A stretch of 64,000 nt of DNA from Saccharina japonica. Taxonomy: Eukaryota; Sar; Phaeophyceae; Laminariales; Laminariaceae. The translations under genes were made by a program, and so were the position numbers. The stretch covers positions 103,519 through 167,518 of the forward strand of contig MEHQ01002193.1 in the NCBI GenBank assembly GCA_008828725.1, read 5' to 3'. Below, piece by piece: positions 11,895 through 23,165 of this stretch (the stretch's first letter is position 1; every line of letters begins with the position of its first letter). The notes below the pieces were generated by a model that saw nothing but the letters and a program-made list of their open reading frames with translations, searched no databases and had not been told where the DNA came from.

Positions 11895-11925
11895 CGGCGC
11901 CCTCAAAATAAAAGACCATCTCCAT
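10378..11925 (-). CDS. gag-like protein with CCHC zinc knuckle and polyglutamine
   Basis: 515 codons from ATG at 11925 to the stop at 10378-10380. The frame stays open upstream into the LTR (to 12135), but the ATG just before the polyQ lies outside the 5' LTR and is the simpler start. Order: short leader, long Gln tracts split by YGGAG blocks (about residues 10-75), Pro-rich part, zinc knuckle CERCGARGHMAAIC (about 117-130, CX2CX4HX4C), then a second knuckle-like CDGFLAYGHMARQC whose second Cys position is Phe. The C-terminal half is Ala/Glu/Gly-rich with repeated ELG-containing motifs and looks disordered. Capsid-type nucleic-acid binding is the expected role. The + strand frame of 482 codons across the same DNA is its antisense shadow. 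Confidence 0.8.
11780..11893 (+). repeat. (CTG)n trinucleotide tracts encoding gag polyQ
   Basis: Two CTG tracts on the + strand (CAG on the coding strand), interrupted by the codons for YGGAGP-type spacers. Confidence 0.92.
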
Positions 11926-12023
11926 AGTCAATCCTCCAATACCACTCCCCCTCTCACACAGTATAGCACTCCAGCGGCCTCCGGGCCCGAAGCGATAACG
12001 ATAATCGTGTTTGTGAACGCTGC

Positions 12024-12425
12024 TGTCAAACGTGCTCTGTGTAGCCACGTGCCTATACCGTGAGTCGTCAAGGAGAAGGTGGTAGATAATATACACTCGT
12101 ATCACCACGTACCAAATACACACCAGGTGAGCCAATACCGTTTTGTCAGAGGCCCATCATAAACACCACACACAGGAGGTAAGCCGCACCAGGTTTGTCA
12201 CCGGCTGCACCCCTCACACATATACGAGCAGTATCATTCTATCAAAGCCCGGGTCTCATCATCATTGTATCGCAGACTGCTCCCAGGAGGGAGACAGCAA
12301 CCCACGCGAGGCATCATCTCAGATCATAATGCCTCGCCATACCATATAAACCCCAATCTCCGTAGACCAGTATGAAACCGCCACATATCGGGAAACCAGT
12401 ATCGAGCAACCGCATACCACAAACA
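12024..12425 (-). repeat. 5' LTR
   Basis: 402 bp, same ends and sequence as 7633-8034. No primer-binding site starting TGG is seen right after it on the minus strand. Confidence 0.93.
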
Positions 12426-13078
12426 TTTTCCCGTGATGAACCACCGAAAGACAGAGAGCCCGGTTTGCCCCGCTCAGAGGAAACCCCCTAGTTATTTCCA
12501 TCTAAGATACGCCTTCCAAGAATTACCAATACGATTCTTATACCTGATACCAGGTATTTACCAGCGTTTCCACATCATTCCAGCAGTGCCATAACATTAC
12601 CTTGATGGCGAGGATAAGTATCGACAGCCGGGCTGACGCCACTCCCGACACAACGTTGAAAGCCATAGCAGTAGCAGCAATGCTAGCATCGCTCGATTTC
12701 ACCTCGCCGCCGCCGCCGCCAGCAGTAGCCGCCCCTGCCACCGCCCCCACCCTTGCTCCCGCTCCCACTCCCGCCTCTGCTCCAGCGCCCGCTGCTGCTC
12801 CCGCGCAGCCCGCTGCCACAATCAAAAACGCCTGCGAAGGTGGGGCACAACAAGGTCACTTTTGATATCGGGTTTTCCTCAGGAACAAAGCTTCGTGATG
12901 CGAGACAGCAACCCCACTCAGACGTGGGTGCATTGACTACTGCATATTCGTCCGTGGTGTGGCCGCTGAATATCTGACCAGCATATGCCGCTACGCCACT
13001 ACGGTGTAGAGGTGCGTGCATCTACCAATTTTCAAGATACCCCCGATAAGGAGCTTCATGCTGTATACACATCACCGA

Positions 13079-13332
13079 CGCGGGATACGATAGAGGTAGA
13101 GGTATACCTTTTTTTGGTTAAATCACTTTTTGGAACGACAGGGCTCCTTAACCCAAAATCGTCAAAAATTCCCTATTTCTGCTGCGACATTGTTTTCATT
13201 GTATAGAGCGTTAGTCCATGGAACACTTTTCTTCTCCGAAAGGAGGTGTCGACGTACTATTAGTGGAGAGGTTCCTCAAGTGGGGATGGGCTTCAGAAAC
13301 GAATTCGGTTCACCTCGACCGTAGCGTGCGTG
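13079..13332 (-). mobile_element. diverged MITE family A copy
   Basis: Keeps GATACGATAGAGG, GGGCTCCTTAACCCAAAATCG and CACCTCGACCGTAGCGTGCGT. Confidence 0.7.
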
Positions 13333-13399
13333 ACCTGTTTGTCAAACCCCCTTTTGAATGACCGCGGGGGCTCCTTGACCCACAAGCTTCGTAAGAGTG

Positions 13400-13645
13400 G
13401 ACGCGTGCTACGGTAGAGGTAGCATATTTAGGCTGAATCGTTTTCTGAACGATCGGGCTCCTTAACCCAAATTCGTCGGACTTTCATTTTTGCAACGAAT
13501 AATGTTTCAGAGTATACTTCGGTTCTTGTATTTCTCATCCGGCAGCACTCTTGTTGTCCTCCAAAATCATTTTTTGGGTGAGGTATGACGCTCCCTAAGT
13601 GAGGAGCTCAGACATATCATGGTGCACCTCGATCGTAGCATGCGT
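13400..13645 (-). mobile_element. MITE family A, full length
   Basis: GACGCGTGCTACGG to CGTAGCATGCGT. Flanks AGTG and AATG agree at 3 of 4 bases once the last base is taken as changed. Confidence 0.9.
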
Positions 13646-14231
13646 AAATGCCCCTTTTTTTTGGCAATATTTGTTTAACGGCGTATCTATGTACCTTAAT
13701 GAAGGCGATGTAAAATGTCCATCGGGTTTTGCATGTTGTTTAGTTTTCTTTAAAAAAAAACATTTTTTTTCTGGGTGATGCATATATAGAGCTCCACTCA
13801 AGTCACCACCATCAGAATGTACATCGCCCGTCTCTCTACCTGAAGGGAGCGTGTGTGTCGACGCGTGGCACAATAAGAGGTGTACCTTTACCAGTCGCAT
13901 TCTTCGGCGAAAAGAAGCAAACAGACGATTCTGACTGCCTAGGATCCTCATCTTCTAAGGAACGACTGCGTCCTACCCAATAAGGCATGCGCCTTACAAG
14001 GAAGATGCCTTAATAAGGCACATACATGCCTTCTACGGAAGACGCCCTATCGTTGGGGCACCACTTGCGTGTAACAGGTTATTTGTTGTATATACCTAGA
14101 CTGTCAACGATGCGAGTTAACGCATGGGGGGGGGGGGGGGACCATTTTCAGCGCTCGATGTCTCGACAACGGTACGGGGAACTGGCCGTGCACGACATGA
14201 GTACCCTCCCTCTTCCCCCCTCTTCCCCCTC

Positions 14232-14340
14232 GGTTGGTAAGAACCCGACGTGCCCCGTCCCGGCATTGTAGGGATGCGAGGGTCTATGGTCATACGACTA
14301 TGGCCGTGCACAACATAAGTACCCCCCTCTCCCCCGCCCC
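14232..14340 (+). repeat. dispersed repeat with poly-C end, copy 2
   Basis: Second copy of the 1799-1913 repeat. A related fragment with CCGTGCACGACATGAGTAC lies just upstream at about 14185-14215. Confidence 0.75.
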
Positions 14341-15599
14341 CGTGTACTCGCGAGGAATGTTCGCTCGTATGCCGTATCGAGTTTTGTATGGTACACCAAA
14401 TGCATGGGTTTTAGTATGCTCTGTAAATCGTATTGGTTTTGGTATACCCTTTAGACAATATGCGTTTAGTAGGGCTATACTTAAAAGCCATACAATTACT
14501 TGTATACATCTGAGTTTGGGTAAAGCGCTATAAGTGACATAAAAAACGTTGGGCCGCAATTGCTCGTGAATGCGAAAGTGCTAATCGCATCTGTGACGAG
14601 TATTGACAAACAGAGTTTGTACTGGCGAGCACCCGGGTATTTCATAAATATGTGGATGATATTGGCTATTTTCCCCCTTCAACGTTTTTCCCCCTAGCGT
14701 TTGAGAGCTTGAGCACAGCATCAGTGTATTCACTTCAACGATGTTTGTTGGGTTTATTAACAGCTTTGACCCTGACTAATCCAAGAACAATATATTCTTC
14801 TCAAAACAAAAACCAAGAACACGTCTTTTCCTATCGGGTCATGCTGATCAACCGTGGAAAGGGTTTGTTTCACAACTCGCAAAACACCAGGGCGCAAAAG
14901 GAATTCCTCTGAAGAGAGTATTTTTCCCCCCTAAGGCTTCTCAATATAGGTCAGCACACTGTTCTAGTACTTTGTCAGGTGTTTTCCGTAACAGCCCCTC
15001 ACCGCTTGCCTCATAAAAATGAGTGACACTTAATCATATTTCTTCCTCTTGTTGATGATGCGATCATGTCAAGACGTTGGGTGTCGAATGACTCGACGCA
15101 TATATTGACCGATTTATGCCCAAAACACGAATTCCATATATGCCAGTGCTACGGTAGACAGCTCAAATCCCTACGTACCAGGCTTCCCGCGACGCCTTCC
15201 CAAACAATACGAGCACCTATCATATTTCGCTAAGTGCTTCTTGCACGCAAAAACAAGCTTTACCGATGAGTTCCCCTCGTCGATGCGGTCACGTGTGGCT
15301 ATGGTTATATTGTCGACTCTGGCTCAACCTGTTTATTGGTTCAAGGCCCGAATACGGAATGCCATAATATGTTTTTGACCGGAATCAGCTCGATACTGGA
15401 ATATTCATCTCCGTATATATAATCTGTAGAACACACGCGCCTGAGACTCAGTGAATGGAGCGATTTTCCGATGCATCTTAAAAGTAACACCGTGAAAAAG
15501 GCCAATGGATACGGAAGAACAACGGCTTTGGAAAACGGGCACAATGTTAATCCGGCCTAGATGTTGCTACTACGTACTCGTACTACTTTATAATATTCC

Positions 15600-15727
15600 C
15601 TATGTATGATACAGTGCATAGACGAGGTCACGACCCCCCCCCCCTACATCCTGTGGAGGCGTAAACGACAGTAAGGGCTGTTTGTTTGTGGAGAGAGCCA
15701 ACAATGCATGCATTGAATCGTACGGGA
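15600..15727. other. no gene seen
   Basis: From about 13650 to 15727 I see only the poly-C repeat and AT-rich sequence with short chance frames. The longest, 14652-14912 on +, is not recognisable. Confidence 0.4.
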
Positions 15728-15829
15728 GATACTAAATAGGACCAAGTATTGATAGTAAAAATAGGGAAATATTTACCGGCAGGGGTTAGGGGTTCCCGCA
15801 GGTCCTATTTACTGTGGTCCCATGAAGTA
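15728..15829 (+). mobile_element. MITE family B copy
   Basis: TACTAAATAGGACC at left and GCAGGTCCTATTTACTGTGG at right. Confidence 0.8.
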
Positions 15830-16024
15830 GAAGACTTCGACTCATCCCACGGTCGGGGTTGCACCTGCTTGGCTTAGGTAAATGTTTTGTGGTCGTTTAA
15901 GCTCCTCCAGAGAGAAGCTGCCGGTTAGTGCGCACGTATACGAAGTTTGTTGCGTAGTATTTCTGTTTTAGCAGGACCGATTAGCAACATGGTAAGGTGG
16001 GTCAGGTCGAGCGCGAACGAACCT

Positions 16025-16310
16025 TCTTTGAACGAAGAAACAAATAAACGAACATCCAAACGAACAAACAAGCAAGCAGGCAAGTAGCCAAGCAAGCATC
16101 AAACAAGCAAACAGACAAACAAACAAACGACCAAACGACCAAACGACAAAATAAACAAACAAGCAAGCAAACAAGCACAAACAAACAAACAAGCAAGCAA
16201 ACAAACAAACAAACAAACAAGCAAGCAAACAAACAAACAGACACAAACAAACAAACAAACAATCAATCAAACAAACAAACAAACAAACAAACAAACAAAC
16301 AAACAAACAA
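16025..16310 (+). repeat. (AAAC/AAGC)n tetranucleotide tract, first part
   Basis: Imperfect ACAAACAA and GCAAGCAA units. The opposite strand gives long Phe-Val-Cys-Leu frames that are artefacts. Confidence 0.95.
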
Positions 16311-16319
16311 ACCCAACCT

Positions 16320-16382
16320 TTAACCCCTTAAGAACTGGTCCCACGAATTTCGGGACAAACTGCTTAGAATTAGTGTGGGATA
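16320..16382 (+). mobile_element. TTAA-family element truncated by the microsatellite
   Basis: TTAACCCCTTAAGAACTGG through AATTAGTGTGGGATAA, then the AAAC tract replaces the rest. Confidence 0.75.
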
Positions 16383-16465
16383 AACAAACAAACAAACAAA
16401 CAAACAAACAAACAAACAAACAAACAAACAAACAAACAAACAAACAAACAAACAAACAAACAAAC
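16383..16465 (+). repeat. (AAAC)n tract, second part
   Basis: Near-perfect array of AAAC units following the truncated TTAA element. Confidence 0.95.
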
Positions 16466-17196
16466 ACAGGAACTCCGTTTCCCCTAATCCCGACAATTAG
16501 ATGATGATCCAGATTTCTCATCAACGCAGATCGTTTCCGGATCTTGTATGATCTAGCTCATCATGTTGCTGGGTTGGACCTGTATGACCTGCGTCATCTA
16601 CCGTGGGAGTTTTTCCCTGTGGGTTGGATATGCACGATTCAGATATTCATATTATTAAATAGGGCACAACCTCTCACAACGGCAATATAAAACTAGATGG
16701 CCAATATTATCAAAGAATATCGTAGGTCCACCATTATTGTTGTCTATCTGTCCGAGGTGTGTGCGAGAAACTGTTTGACCGAGGCGGAGCATCCATAAGT
16801 GAAGTTTATAATTCATCCGCTTCCGCAACGTTCTTCCGCAATGTTCTTGCGCAATTTTACTCCGCAATGTACTTCCGCAAAGTGTACCAGGGGCGCGCGA
16901 CGTATATTAATAGTAAAGGTTTGCCATTTTTATAAAGTTCGTAAACAGACATAATAAACATGACACCGCAGATTCCTCCGAAAAATATAATTCGATACAT
17001 AGATAGTGCCGGTCCCTCTACCGTGCCGGTATATGCCAGGCAGCAAACCAGGCACTATATCGGCAGCCGTCACTACTCCGCACACTACCTTATACCACAC
17101 TACTACTGGCGAGTCCCATTTGGCTGTCTGTGCCAGGCGATTCCACCGGCACTGTATAGCAGGCAACCGGCATTTTAAAGGGAACACACTATGCGT

Positions 17197-17379
17197 TTTG
17201 TTTTTTTTGTCTATCCCATTCATCATCTTCGTTCCTTCTTTCTCTCTCCTTCCTAGTCGTAACTCAGATCCGGGGTCACAAAGTAGGCTCTTCTCCCTCC
17301 TCTCCCACTGCGGTTCTTGCCTTGCATTTTTATCGTGAGAATATTTCAGCACTTTCTTCCCTCGTCGACTTGCGTCAGA
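17197..17379 (-). mobile_element. SINE-like dispersed repeat S, copy 1
   Basis: About 185 bp shared with 35096-35277, 43020-43180 and 51187-51358. The minus strand ends AATGGGATGGACAAAAC followed by an A-rich tail, which suggests retroposition. Conserved block CAAGGCAAGAACCG then CCCCGGATCTGAG. Confidence 0.65.
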
Positions 17380-17405
17380 TTCCGCCTACCCACGCCACGA
17401 AGGCG

Positions 17406-17530
17406 CTCTCAGCAATTGGTTCCTTTTTATTTTTTCAAATAAAGTAAAACATATCTCACCACGGTGGGATTCGAACTTGGGTACCAATGATAGTAGACTT
17501 CGAAGCTGACCACTACTCTACCGGGGCGAC
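17406..17530 (-). mobile_element. tRNA-related sequence, possible SINE head
   Basis: The minus strand carries TAGAGTAGTGGTCAGC and a B-box-like AGTTCGAATCC at tRNA-like spacing, then an A/T tail (AAAAAATAAAAAGG). The T stem and acceptor stem do not pair, so it is not a functional tRNA. Confidence 0.5.
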
Positions 17531-17943
17531 TATACAAGCAACAGTAACTAGTATCAGGAAACAAATGAGTGGGGTGGGATTTCTTCTGGACAAATTTACG
17601 AAAAAGCGTGACTTTTCGTTTTGTCAAAGTTTAAGTTTCGCTTTACTTGGCTTTAATATCCCTCCTTTGCTTGCCTAGGTCTTGAGAGTGGATATCATAG
17701 GGCGGTGCCGGTTTGGTTTTATTTCGTGCACCGTTGTAGGTGCACCCATACAGCTTTCTGAGGTTGGGAAAATCACTTGATTATAGTCGCATAGGAGCAC
17801 AATTTTCCTGACCTAAGCCAAAACACGCTGAAAAAAAGTAAAAAAAAGCTAAACGTTGCGCCCTACGAACCACCCCACAGCCCGGGTATAATATCACGAA
17901 ACACTACAGCACCAGCAGTGCAAAACACGTTGAAGGGCGTTCC

Positions 17944-18030
17944 AACGAGCCGTGGTTTTCTTGTTTCGGAGTGATTTTGAGTGATCGAAGTTGAAGCTAC
18001 ACATTAGTGTCGGATGGCAAGGATAATTGT
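17944..18030 (+). repeat. dispersed short repeat R90
   Basis: CCGTGGTTTTCTTG, GAGTGATCGAAGTTGAAG and GTCGGATGGCAAGG match the other R90 copies. Confidence 0.7.
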
Positions 18031-18325
18031 TTTATTAATACGGTATAGTTATGACTCTATTTTTCCATCTGGCAATCAATGTACAAGCGCTTATTCCAAT
18101 CAATCAATATACTTCATATATAATATCTACCAGGTTCATATGTCTGTGATACCAGGCTCATAGGAGCCATACGGGTGGAATGAACTGCAAGTCGGGATGC
18201 AATGAAGTCCTGTTGGCTACCGGGAGAATGTAGCTATCTTAAGGGGCACCTTCGGGCAACAATATATATATATATATATATTAGTGTGGGTGCGGGTGGA
18301 TGAGATTAACGAATCGACCACTTGA

Positions 18326-18572
18326 GACACATGCTACGACAGAGGTGCACCATGTTTTTTCTGAGCTTCTCACTTAAGGAGCGTCATACCTCACCGAAAA
18401 AAGAGTTTTGGAGGATAATAGAAGTGCTGCCGGATAAAAAACATCCTGACCGAAATATACTCTGAAACTATATTCGTGACAAAAATGAAAGTCCGACGAA
18501 TTTGGGTTAAGGGGCCAGATCGTTCAGAAAGCGATTTAGCCAAAAAGTGCTACCTCTACCGTAGCACGCGTA
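18326..18572 (+). mobile_element. MITE family A, full length
   Basis: GACACATGCTACGAC to CGTAGCACGCGT. Flanks TTGA and GTGA agree at 3 of 4 bases. Confidence 0.9.
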
Positions 18573-18640
18573 GTGAGTGGCAAAAGGGGGAGAACAGTAC
18601 ACCACTCATAACTAAACAGGGAATTATGATCCAACTAATT

Positions 18641-18907
18641 ACTGGTGCTACGGTAGGGGGGTCATGTACATGGGCCTGTTTTTAACCTCAGCCACTCGGC
18701 CGAGGGGGCTGCTTTACTGCGTTGTACTCATAACCTTTTTGTTATTTTGTTGTTGTTCTGCAGTGTATGCACCGCTATTGGAGGTGTTGTTACGCAACTC
18801 CAACACACCATGCTTAGGTCCAATTTTCAGTTAGATTCGGAGCCACTCGTCCGCGTGGTCATAACCCGGTAGTGAAAATGTGGGCACCCCCCTATCTTAG
18901 CACCAGT
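18641..18907 (+). mobile_element. MITE family C, full length, flanked by CTAATT
   Basis: 267 bp from ACTGGTGCTACGG to TTAGCACCAGT. CTAATT lies directly on both sides, a likely 6-bp target duplication. Best copy of the family. Confidence 0.85.
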
Positions 18908-18952
18908 CTAATTCAAACATGGAAGCAGCCTGCTACAGGTACCTGTTACGGG

Positions 18953-19050
18953 AGGGGAGCATACAAGTAAATAGGACCAAGTGTTGTCAACAAAAGTAGG
19001 GAAATACAAGTTTTTTTCTGTACCGTGGGTCCCATTAACTATGGTCCTCC
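18953..19050 (+). mobile_element. MITE family B copy
   Basis: AAGTAAATAGGACCAAG at left and GGGTCCCATTAACTATGG at right. Confidence 0.75.
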
Positions 19051-19115
19051 GTGATACTACTGCGACAGTCCTACTGCACACCGTTCGTCACACAGTGCCA
19101 ACAGGATCGACTGAG

Positions 19116-19363
19116 GACACATGCTACGATAGAGGGGCACCATGTATTCTCTAAGCTTCTCACTTTAAGGAGCGTCATACCTCCCCGAAAAAATGATTTT
19201 GGAGGATAATAAAAGTGCTGTCGGATGCATAATATCCTGACCGAAGTATCCTCTGAAACATAATTCGTCACAAAAATGAAAGTCCGACGAATTTGCGTCA
19301 AGGAGCCCGATCGTTCAGAAAACGATTCAGCCAAACACTGCTACCTTTACCGTAGCGCGCGTC
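19116..19363 (+). mobile_element. MITE family A, full length, target duplication TGAG
   Basis: 248 bp. TGAG at 19112-19115 and 19364-19367. Confidence 0.92.
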
Positions 19364-19753
19364 TGAGTTGCCTCTGGTTGGGGTGCTCTTCTGTTTCTTG
19401 CATCCTACTGTCACAGCTACAGCACACGACGGCCACGGCTACATATTGGTCGTGCGGAACACTCCCCCCATCCGAGCTAGGTCATTCCATCCAGCAGTGA
19501 CTTGAGAGTACTGACTCTGCTGAGGTAGGTGGAGTAAGTATACCAATCACTGACAGAAGATGCTATCAAAACCAGGCCTGCATAAACTTGAAAACCTTCG
19601 TACCAATCGTGCAGTGGGATTGGGTCATAAACCCTTGTAGGAAAATCGGCGATAAAACACGTGATGAATGCAGCAACAATCACTGCGCGATTAAGGTATG
19701 GCAAAAACTGATGTCCGAGTTAAAATGCAAAAAGTGGTGCTACAGCAGCAGTA

Positions 19754-20038
19754 GACGCCTGCTACAATAAATAAAGGTAGAACTTTTTGGCTCAAACGTT
19801 TCCTGAACGATCGGGTTCCTCAACCCCAATTCGTAGGACTTTCCTCCAGTCTTTTTGTTGTGTTGCAATATTTTTAGTTATGAGACTCAGGTCATGGGTT
19901 TTTTCATCAAGGTAGCAGCACCTTCAATTTCCCCCAAAAACCTATGATTTGGTGACTTGTTATCAGTGTAGAACTCCTCAAGCGAGGAGCTAGAAAAAAT
20001 GCACTGGATGCAGGTGCACCTCTATCGTAGCATACGTC
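19754..20038 (-). mobile_element. MITE family A copy with small insertions
   Basis: GACGCCTGCTACAATA to CGTAGCATACGTC. Flanks AGTA and CGTA. Confidence 0.8.
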
Positions 20039-21393
20039 CGTACGGCACGGTGGCAACGTGATCTTATGTAAGATATATATATATATATACTTCGAAGTAT
20101 ACATACACCCGTACTGGTGGGCAGTCACGATGCTCATACACCGTAGTTGCTTAGCTTAGGTCGATCTATTTCGGGTCCCAACCGGTCAGAAGAAAAACAA
20201 AAACCTTTTGGCCGAAAATCGCCTCTCGTACGTATATCCCTATATATCGTACTCGTAGAGCGCCTCTAAACTTCAGTTGATATAATACCTCCTGGAAGTG
20301 AGTGATTACGCGCAGCAGTCGAATCACAACTCTAGCTAATAGTTACTGCTGTACTGCAGCTTCCTATTTGCTACTAGAAAGGGGAAAGGCGAAAAACCAA
20401 ACAGCACAAACATATCGGCTACGTACTGTATAATAAACACGTGGTCTACGTACGTACGTACGTATCATATGTATACACAACCCATTCGGCTTACAGAGAG
20501 AATACCAACAGTGCCATCGAGACGCGGATCGACATACAGCAGCATCAACTACCGCTTGGATTGACCCCTCGATATCTCAACAGCAGCGGCAACCAAAACA
20601 ACAATGATTGTACGATCCATTTACAATGTTACCAAGAATCGTCTCCGAACACAGCGCGTGAGCGCCCAGCACTGTTACTATTACAACAAGTCGGTCGTGT
20701 TGCGGCCGTGTTCGTATCATCTACGGCTCTTTGCATTATGTCATAGCTCGGGCATCAATCCGTACGACCCCCCAATCACACAGAAGTAGTAGTAGCAGTC
20801 ACTGTTATATTGTATGATATGGCCTCTCTGTCCCGCCGAGTTTCCCCCTGTGAAGCTCGGAGAGGGTTATTATAACCCCCATGTGCGACACGGGGTGGAA
20901 AACGTACTACGTGCCGACAAAAACAAAAAGCGGACGACAGCAACGCCGGCCACTCACGGCGTTTGCCTGAGGGGGAAAACAATTCGTTTCGATGGTCCGA
21001 AAACTGAACTATTTGATATATTTGCAAGCGAACCCTATACACTCGTACTGCAGTAGTATATATAGACCCCCAAACAAGACCTAAATCATTATACTGAACT
21101 AAGAACATAACAAGGCTCATATATATTGTGGGCCGAGGCTAAGAAAATCAAATTGAGAAACTTTGATCAACAGCATTCTACTTAATCTTCTATATATAAG
21201 TCCTATACGAAGTACAAAAATTAGAAACAGGCATGGTATCACACTTTGATCTAAAGCTTGCTCATATATATGAGGGGTTTGATGCTGACGGGCCCATCAA
21301 TACTGTGCTGTATGCTGCTTTGCTGCGCGCTATCTCACTGCTCGTGGACGGCTGAGAAACATACCACAGACTTTTGCTGTATGGCCGTTCTCA

Positions 21394-21465
21394 TCAAATA
21401 CAGCATGCTCTCAATCGCTCCGCAGCTTCTGCGAGGCCACAGGCCTCATCGTGGGCATCGGCATC

Positions 21466-21511
<46 letters not shown>

Positions 21512-21720
21512 TCTTGAGCCATACCTATAACGAGAGCACGAAGAACAGCGACCTGCCAGCAGCGGTTGAACAGGACGACCAAGGGAAGGACGGGGCCCCA
21601 AACCACCCCAGTCCGTACACAAGGACCCCGACACGAATTCAAACTAGTCCGTACCCCACCTTGAACCTGTATCGCAACCCTGCTTCGCCTGCTTTGCGTG
21701 CTTCGCTCGCGGGGCGACAA
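21394..21720 (-). CDS. possible exon with hydrophobic segment and polyalanine
   Basis: A 108-codon minus-strand frame with a hydrophobic stretch (GPVLPLVVLFNRCWQ), then a polyalanine run read from the CAG tract and an acidic Ala-rich end. The CTGGCAG|GTCGCT sequence after the hydrophobic part could be a splice donor. No family is recognised and the frame may be chance on a microsatellite. Confidence 0.2.
21466..21512 (+). repeat. (CAG)n microsatellite
   Basis: About 15 perfect CAG units. Confidence 0.97.
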
Positions 21721-22081
21721 TACAATCTATCCCAGGTGGGCACGACGACCAGGCTACTCGAGTACAGATAAACCGTACTCATCTGATTGGTTACACTTCT
21801 CCCGTACATGCAAAACACATATTCTCTCGTACCTCGATAATATTACGATTCTCATCAAATACTGTATTTTTTCAATCGAAATTTAAATTTGTTTTTTTAT
21901 CATACCTGTCCTTCCAAGGACAACAGACAAACACATGACAGAAGTCCGGGAGCATGTTTTCTCCCAATCCAGGAAATCGAACAGAGGGCAGAGCAGTATA
22001 GACGCTGTTATCGTACATACGGTACAGCAGTAGACACCACAAGCAAATTCTAGAAAAAACAAACCACCAGGAAAAACATTA

Positions 22082-22186
22082 TTACGGGGGACCATAGTAA
22101 ACAGGACCTGCGGTACACACTAAAACCTATATATTTGCTTATTTTTACCAACAATATGTGGTCCTATTTACCATGGTCCTCCGTAA
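22082..22186. mobile_element. MITE family B, full length
   Basis: TTACGGGGGACCATAGTAAA at left and TACCATGGTCCTCCGTAA at right. TA precedes the left end. Confidence 0.85.
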
Positions 22187-22295
22187 AATAACAACTTTAA
22201 GGTAAACTTGAGCTTTCTCATCGTCAAACGTGTGGCCCTTACATAAAAGTTTTGATTGCCATACATGGGACTTGAAAGGGTTGCCAGTTTTCCCC

Positions 22296-22378
22296 TTAAT
22301 AGAACTAAAAAAAAATGTCCCGCACTAGGTCCAAGTTTTTTTTCCCCAAATTCGTTGGACCAGTTCTTGAGGGGTTAA
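22296..22378 (-). mobile_element. TTAA-family element, first of a head-to-head pair
   Basis: TTAATAGAAC at left, GACCAGTTCTTGAGGGGTTAA at right, interior AATGTCCCGCACTAGG. It shares its right TTAA with the next element. Confidence 0.8.
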
Positions 22379-22455
22379 GAACTGGTCCCCCGTTTTTGGA
22401 GATAAACTACTTGGAATTAGTGTGGGATAACTTTTTTCAGTTCTGAATAGGTTAA
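22375..22455 (+). mobile_element. TTAA-family element, second of the pair
   Basis: TTAAGAACTGGTCCCCC at left, CAGTTCTGAATAGGTTAA at right, interior GGAATTAGTGTGGGATAA. Opposite orientation to its neighbour. Confidence 0.82.
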
Positions 22456-22575
22456 GAACCGCAAACAAATTATTCAGTCAGTCAACGGACACGTTAAAGG
22501 TAATAAAGTAAAAAGAGAGAGGCGGGACACATAATATATACATACAATACATGTCGCAATTGTTGTGAACCGGTG

Positions 22576-22850
22576 GGATGCCTGCTGCAGTAGAGGGGGT
22601 GCACCGTGTTTTTTCTTGGGGTGGTCACTTCAGGAGATCGATATACCTTACCCACAAACTGATTTCGGAGCGAAAACAAAAACGCTACCGGATTGTCAGT
22701 ATCATGGCTTAAGTGGGCAATGGAAACCGTTGCAACACAAGAACGAACGTCCCACGATATTGCGTTGAAGAGCTCGATCATTCATAAATCATTTCAGCCA
22801 AAACAAAAGTGCTACGACGGACTTTATCCTATTAACAGCACGCGTCCGTC
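22576..22850 (+). mobile_element. diverged MITE family A copy
   Basis: GATGCCTGCTGCAGTAGAGG to AACAGCACGCGTC, interior collinear. Confidence 0.75.
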
Positions 22851-23069
22851 CGGGGGTGCATGCCGTCAAGACGAGCGTTGAGTTCGCGCACAGGGGTTTC
22901 GACCGTTTTTTTCAGTGCCCGATTTTGTTTCAGAAAGATAGGGGATGTTGTTTCCAATACCGACGGAACTACTGGCTGTACATACCGTAATCAGGCGTTT
23001 TCAGAAATATCTGGTGGGGAGGGAGCCTTCCGAGAATAAATTATTTTTCGTCTGTATTATTTACAGTAG

Positions 23070-23165
23070 CACCCAGATGGTTTCCGTGGTTTTCTGCTTT
23101 TGGGAATTTGATGAGTGATCAACGCTGAAGATCATGCTGCACATTGTCGGATGGCAAATATAATA
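23070..23165 (+). repeat. dispersed short repeat R90
   Basis: GTGATCAACGCTGAAG then TGCACATTGTCGGATGGC. Confidence 0.75.

Larger units (their letters stand above)
7633..12425 (-). mobile_element. gag-only LTR retrotransposon (TR-GAG type), minus strand
   Basis: Two 402-bp direct repeats with TG...CA ends (7633-8034 and 12024-12425) enclose about 4 kb. Read on the minus strand, the order is 5' LTR, a gag-like frame with a CCHC zinc knuckle (10378-11925), about 2.3 kb with no pol-like frame, then a polypurine GGGGGGC directly before the 3' LTR. I saw no difference between the LTRs when reading them against each other, which implies recent origin. No protease, integrase or reverse transcriptase can be found, so it would depend on another element. 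Flanks ACCAC and TTTTC do not form a target duplication. Confidence 0.9.
20040..22080. other. mostly unexplained stretch
   Basis: Contains a short TACG run (20450-20465) and a CAG tract (21466-21512). Apart from the low-confidence frame at 21394-21720 I see no gene. Confidence 0.4.

Noticed and set aside
10615..12063. 482-codon + strand frame with poly-Leu/poly-Ala character
   Set aside because: It is the antisense of the gag frame. The runs come from CTG repeats, while only the minus strand shows a zinc knuckle.
7633..12425. CRISPR-like or segmental duplication reading of the two 402-bp repeats
   Set aside because: TG..CA termini, a polypurine tract next to the 3' copy and gag between them fit LTRs far better.
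15968..16524. Frames of FVCLFVCLF type
   Set aside because: Translation of the AAAC/CAAA microsatellite.
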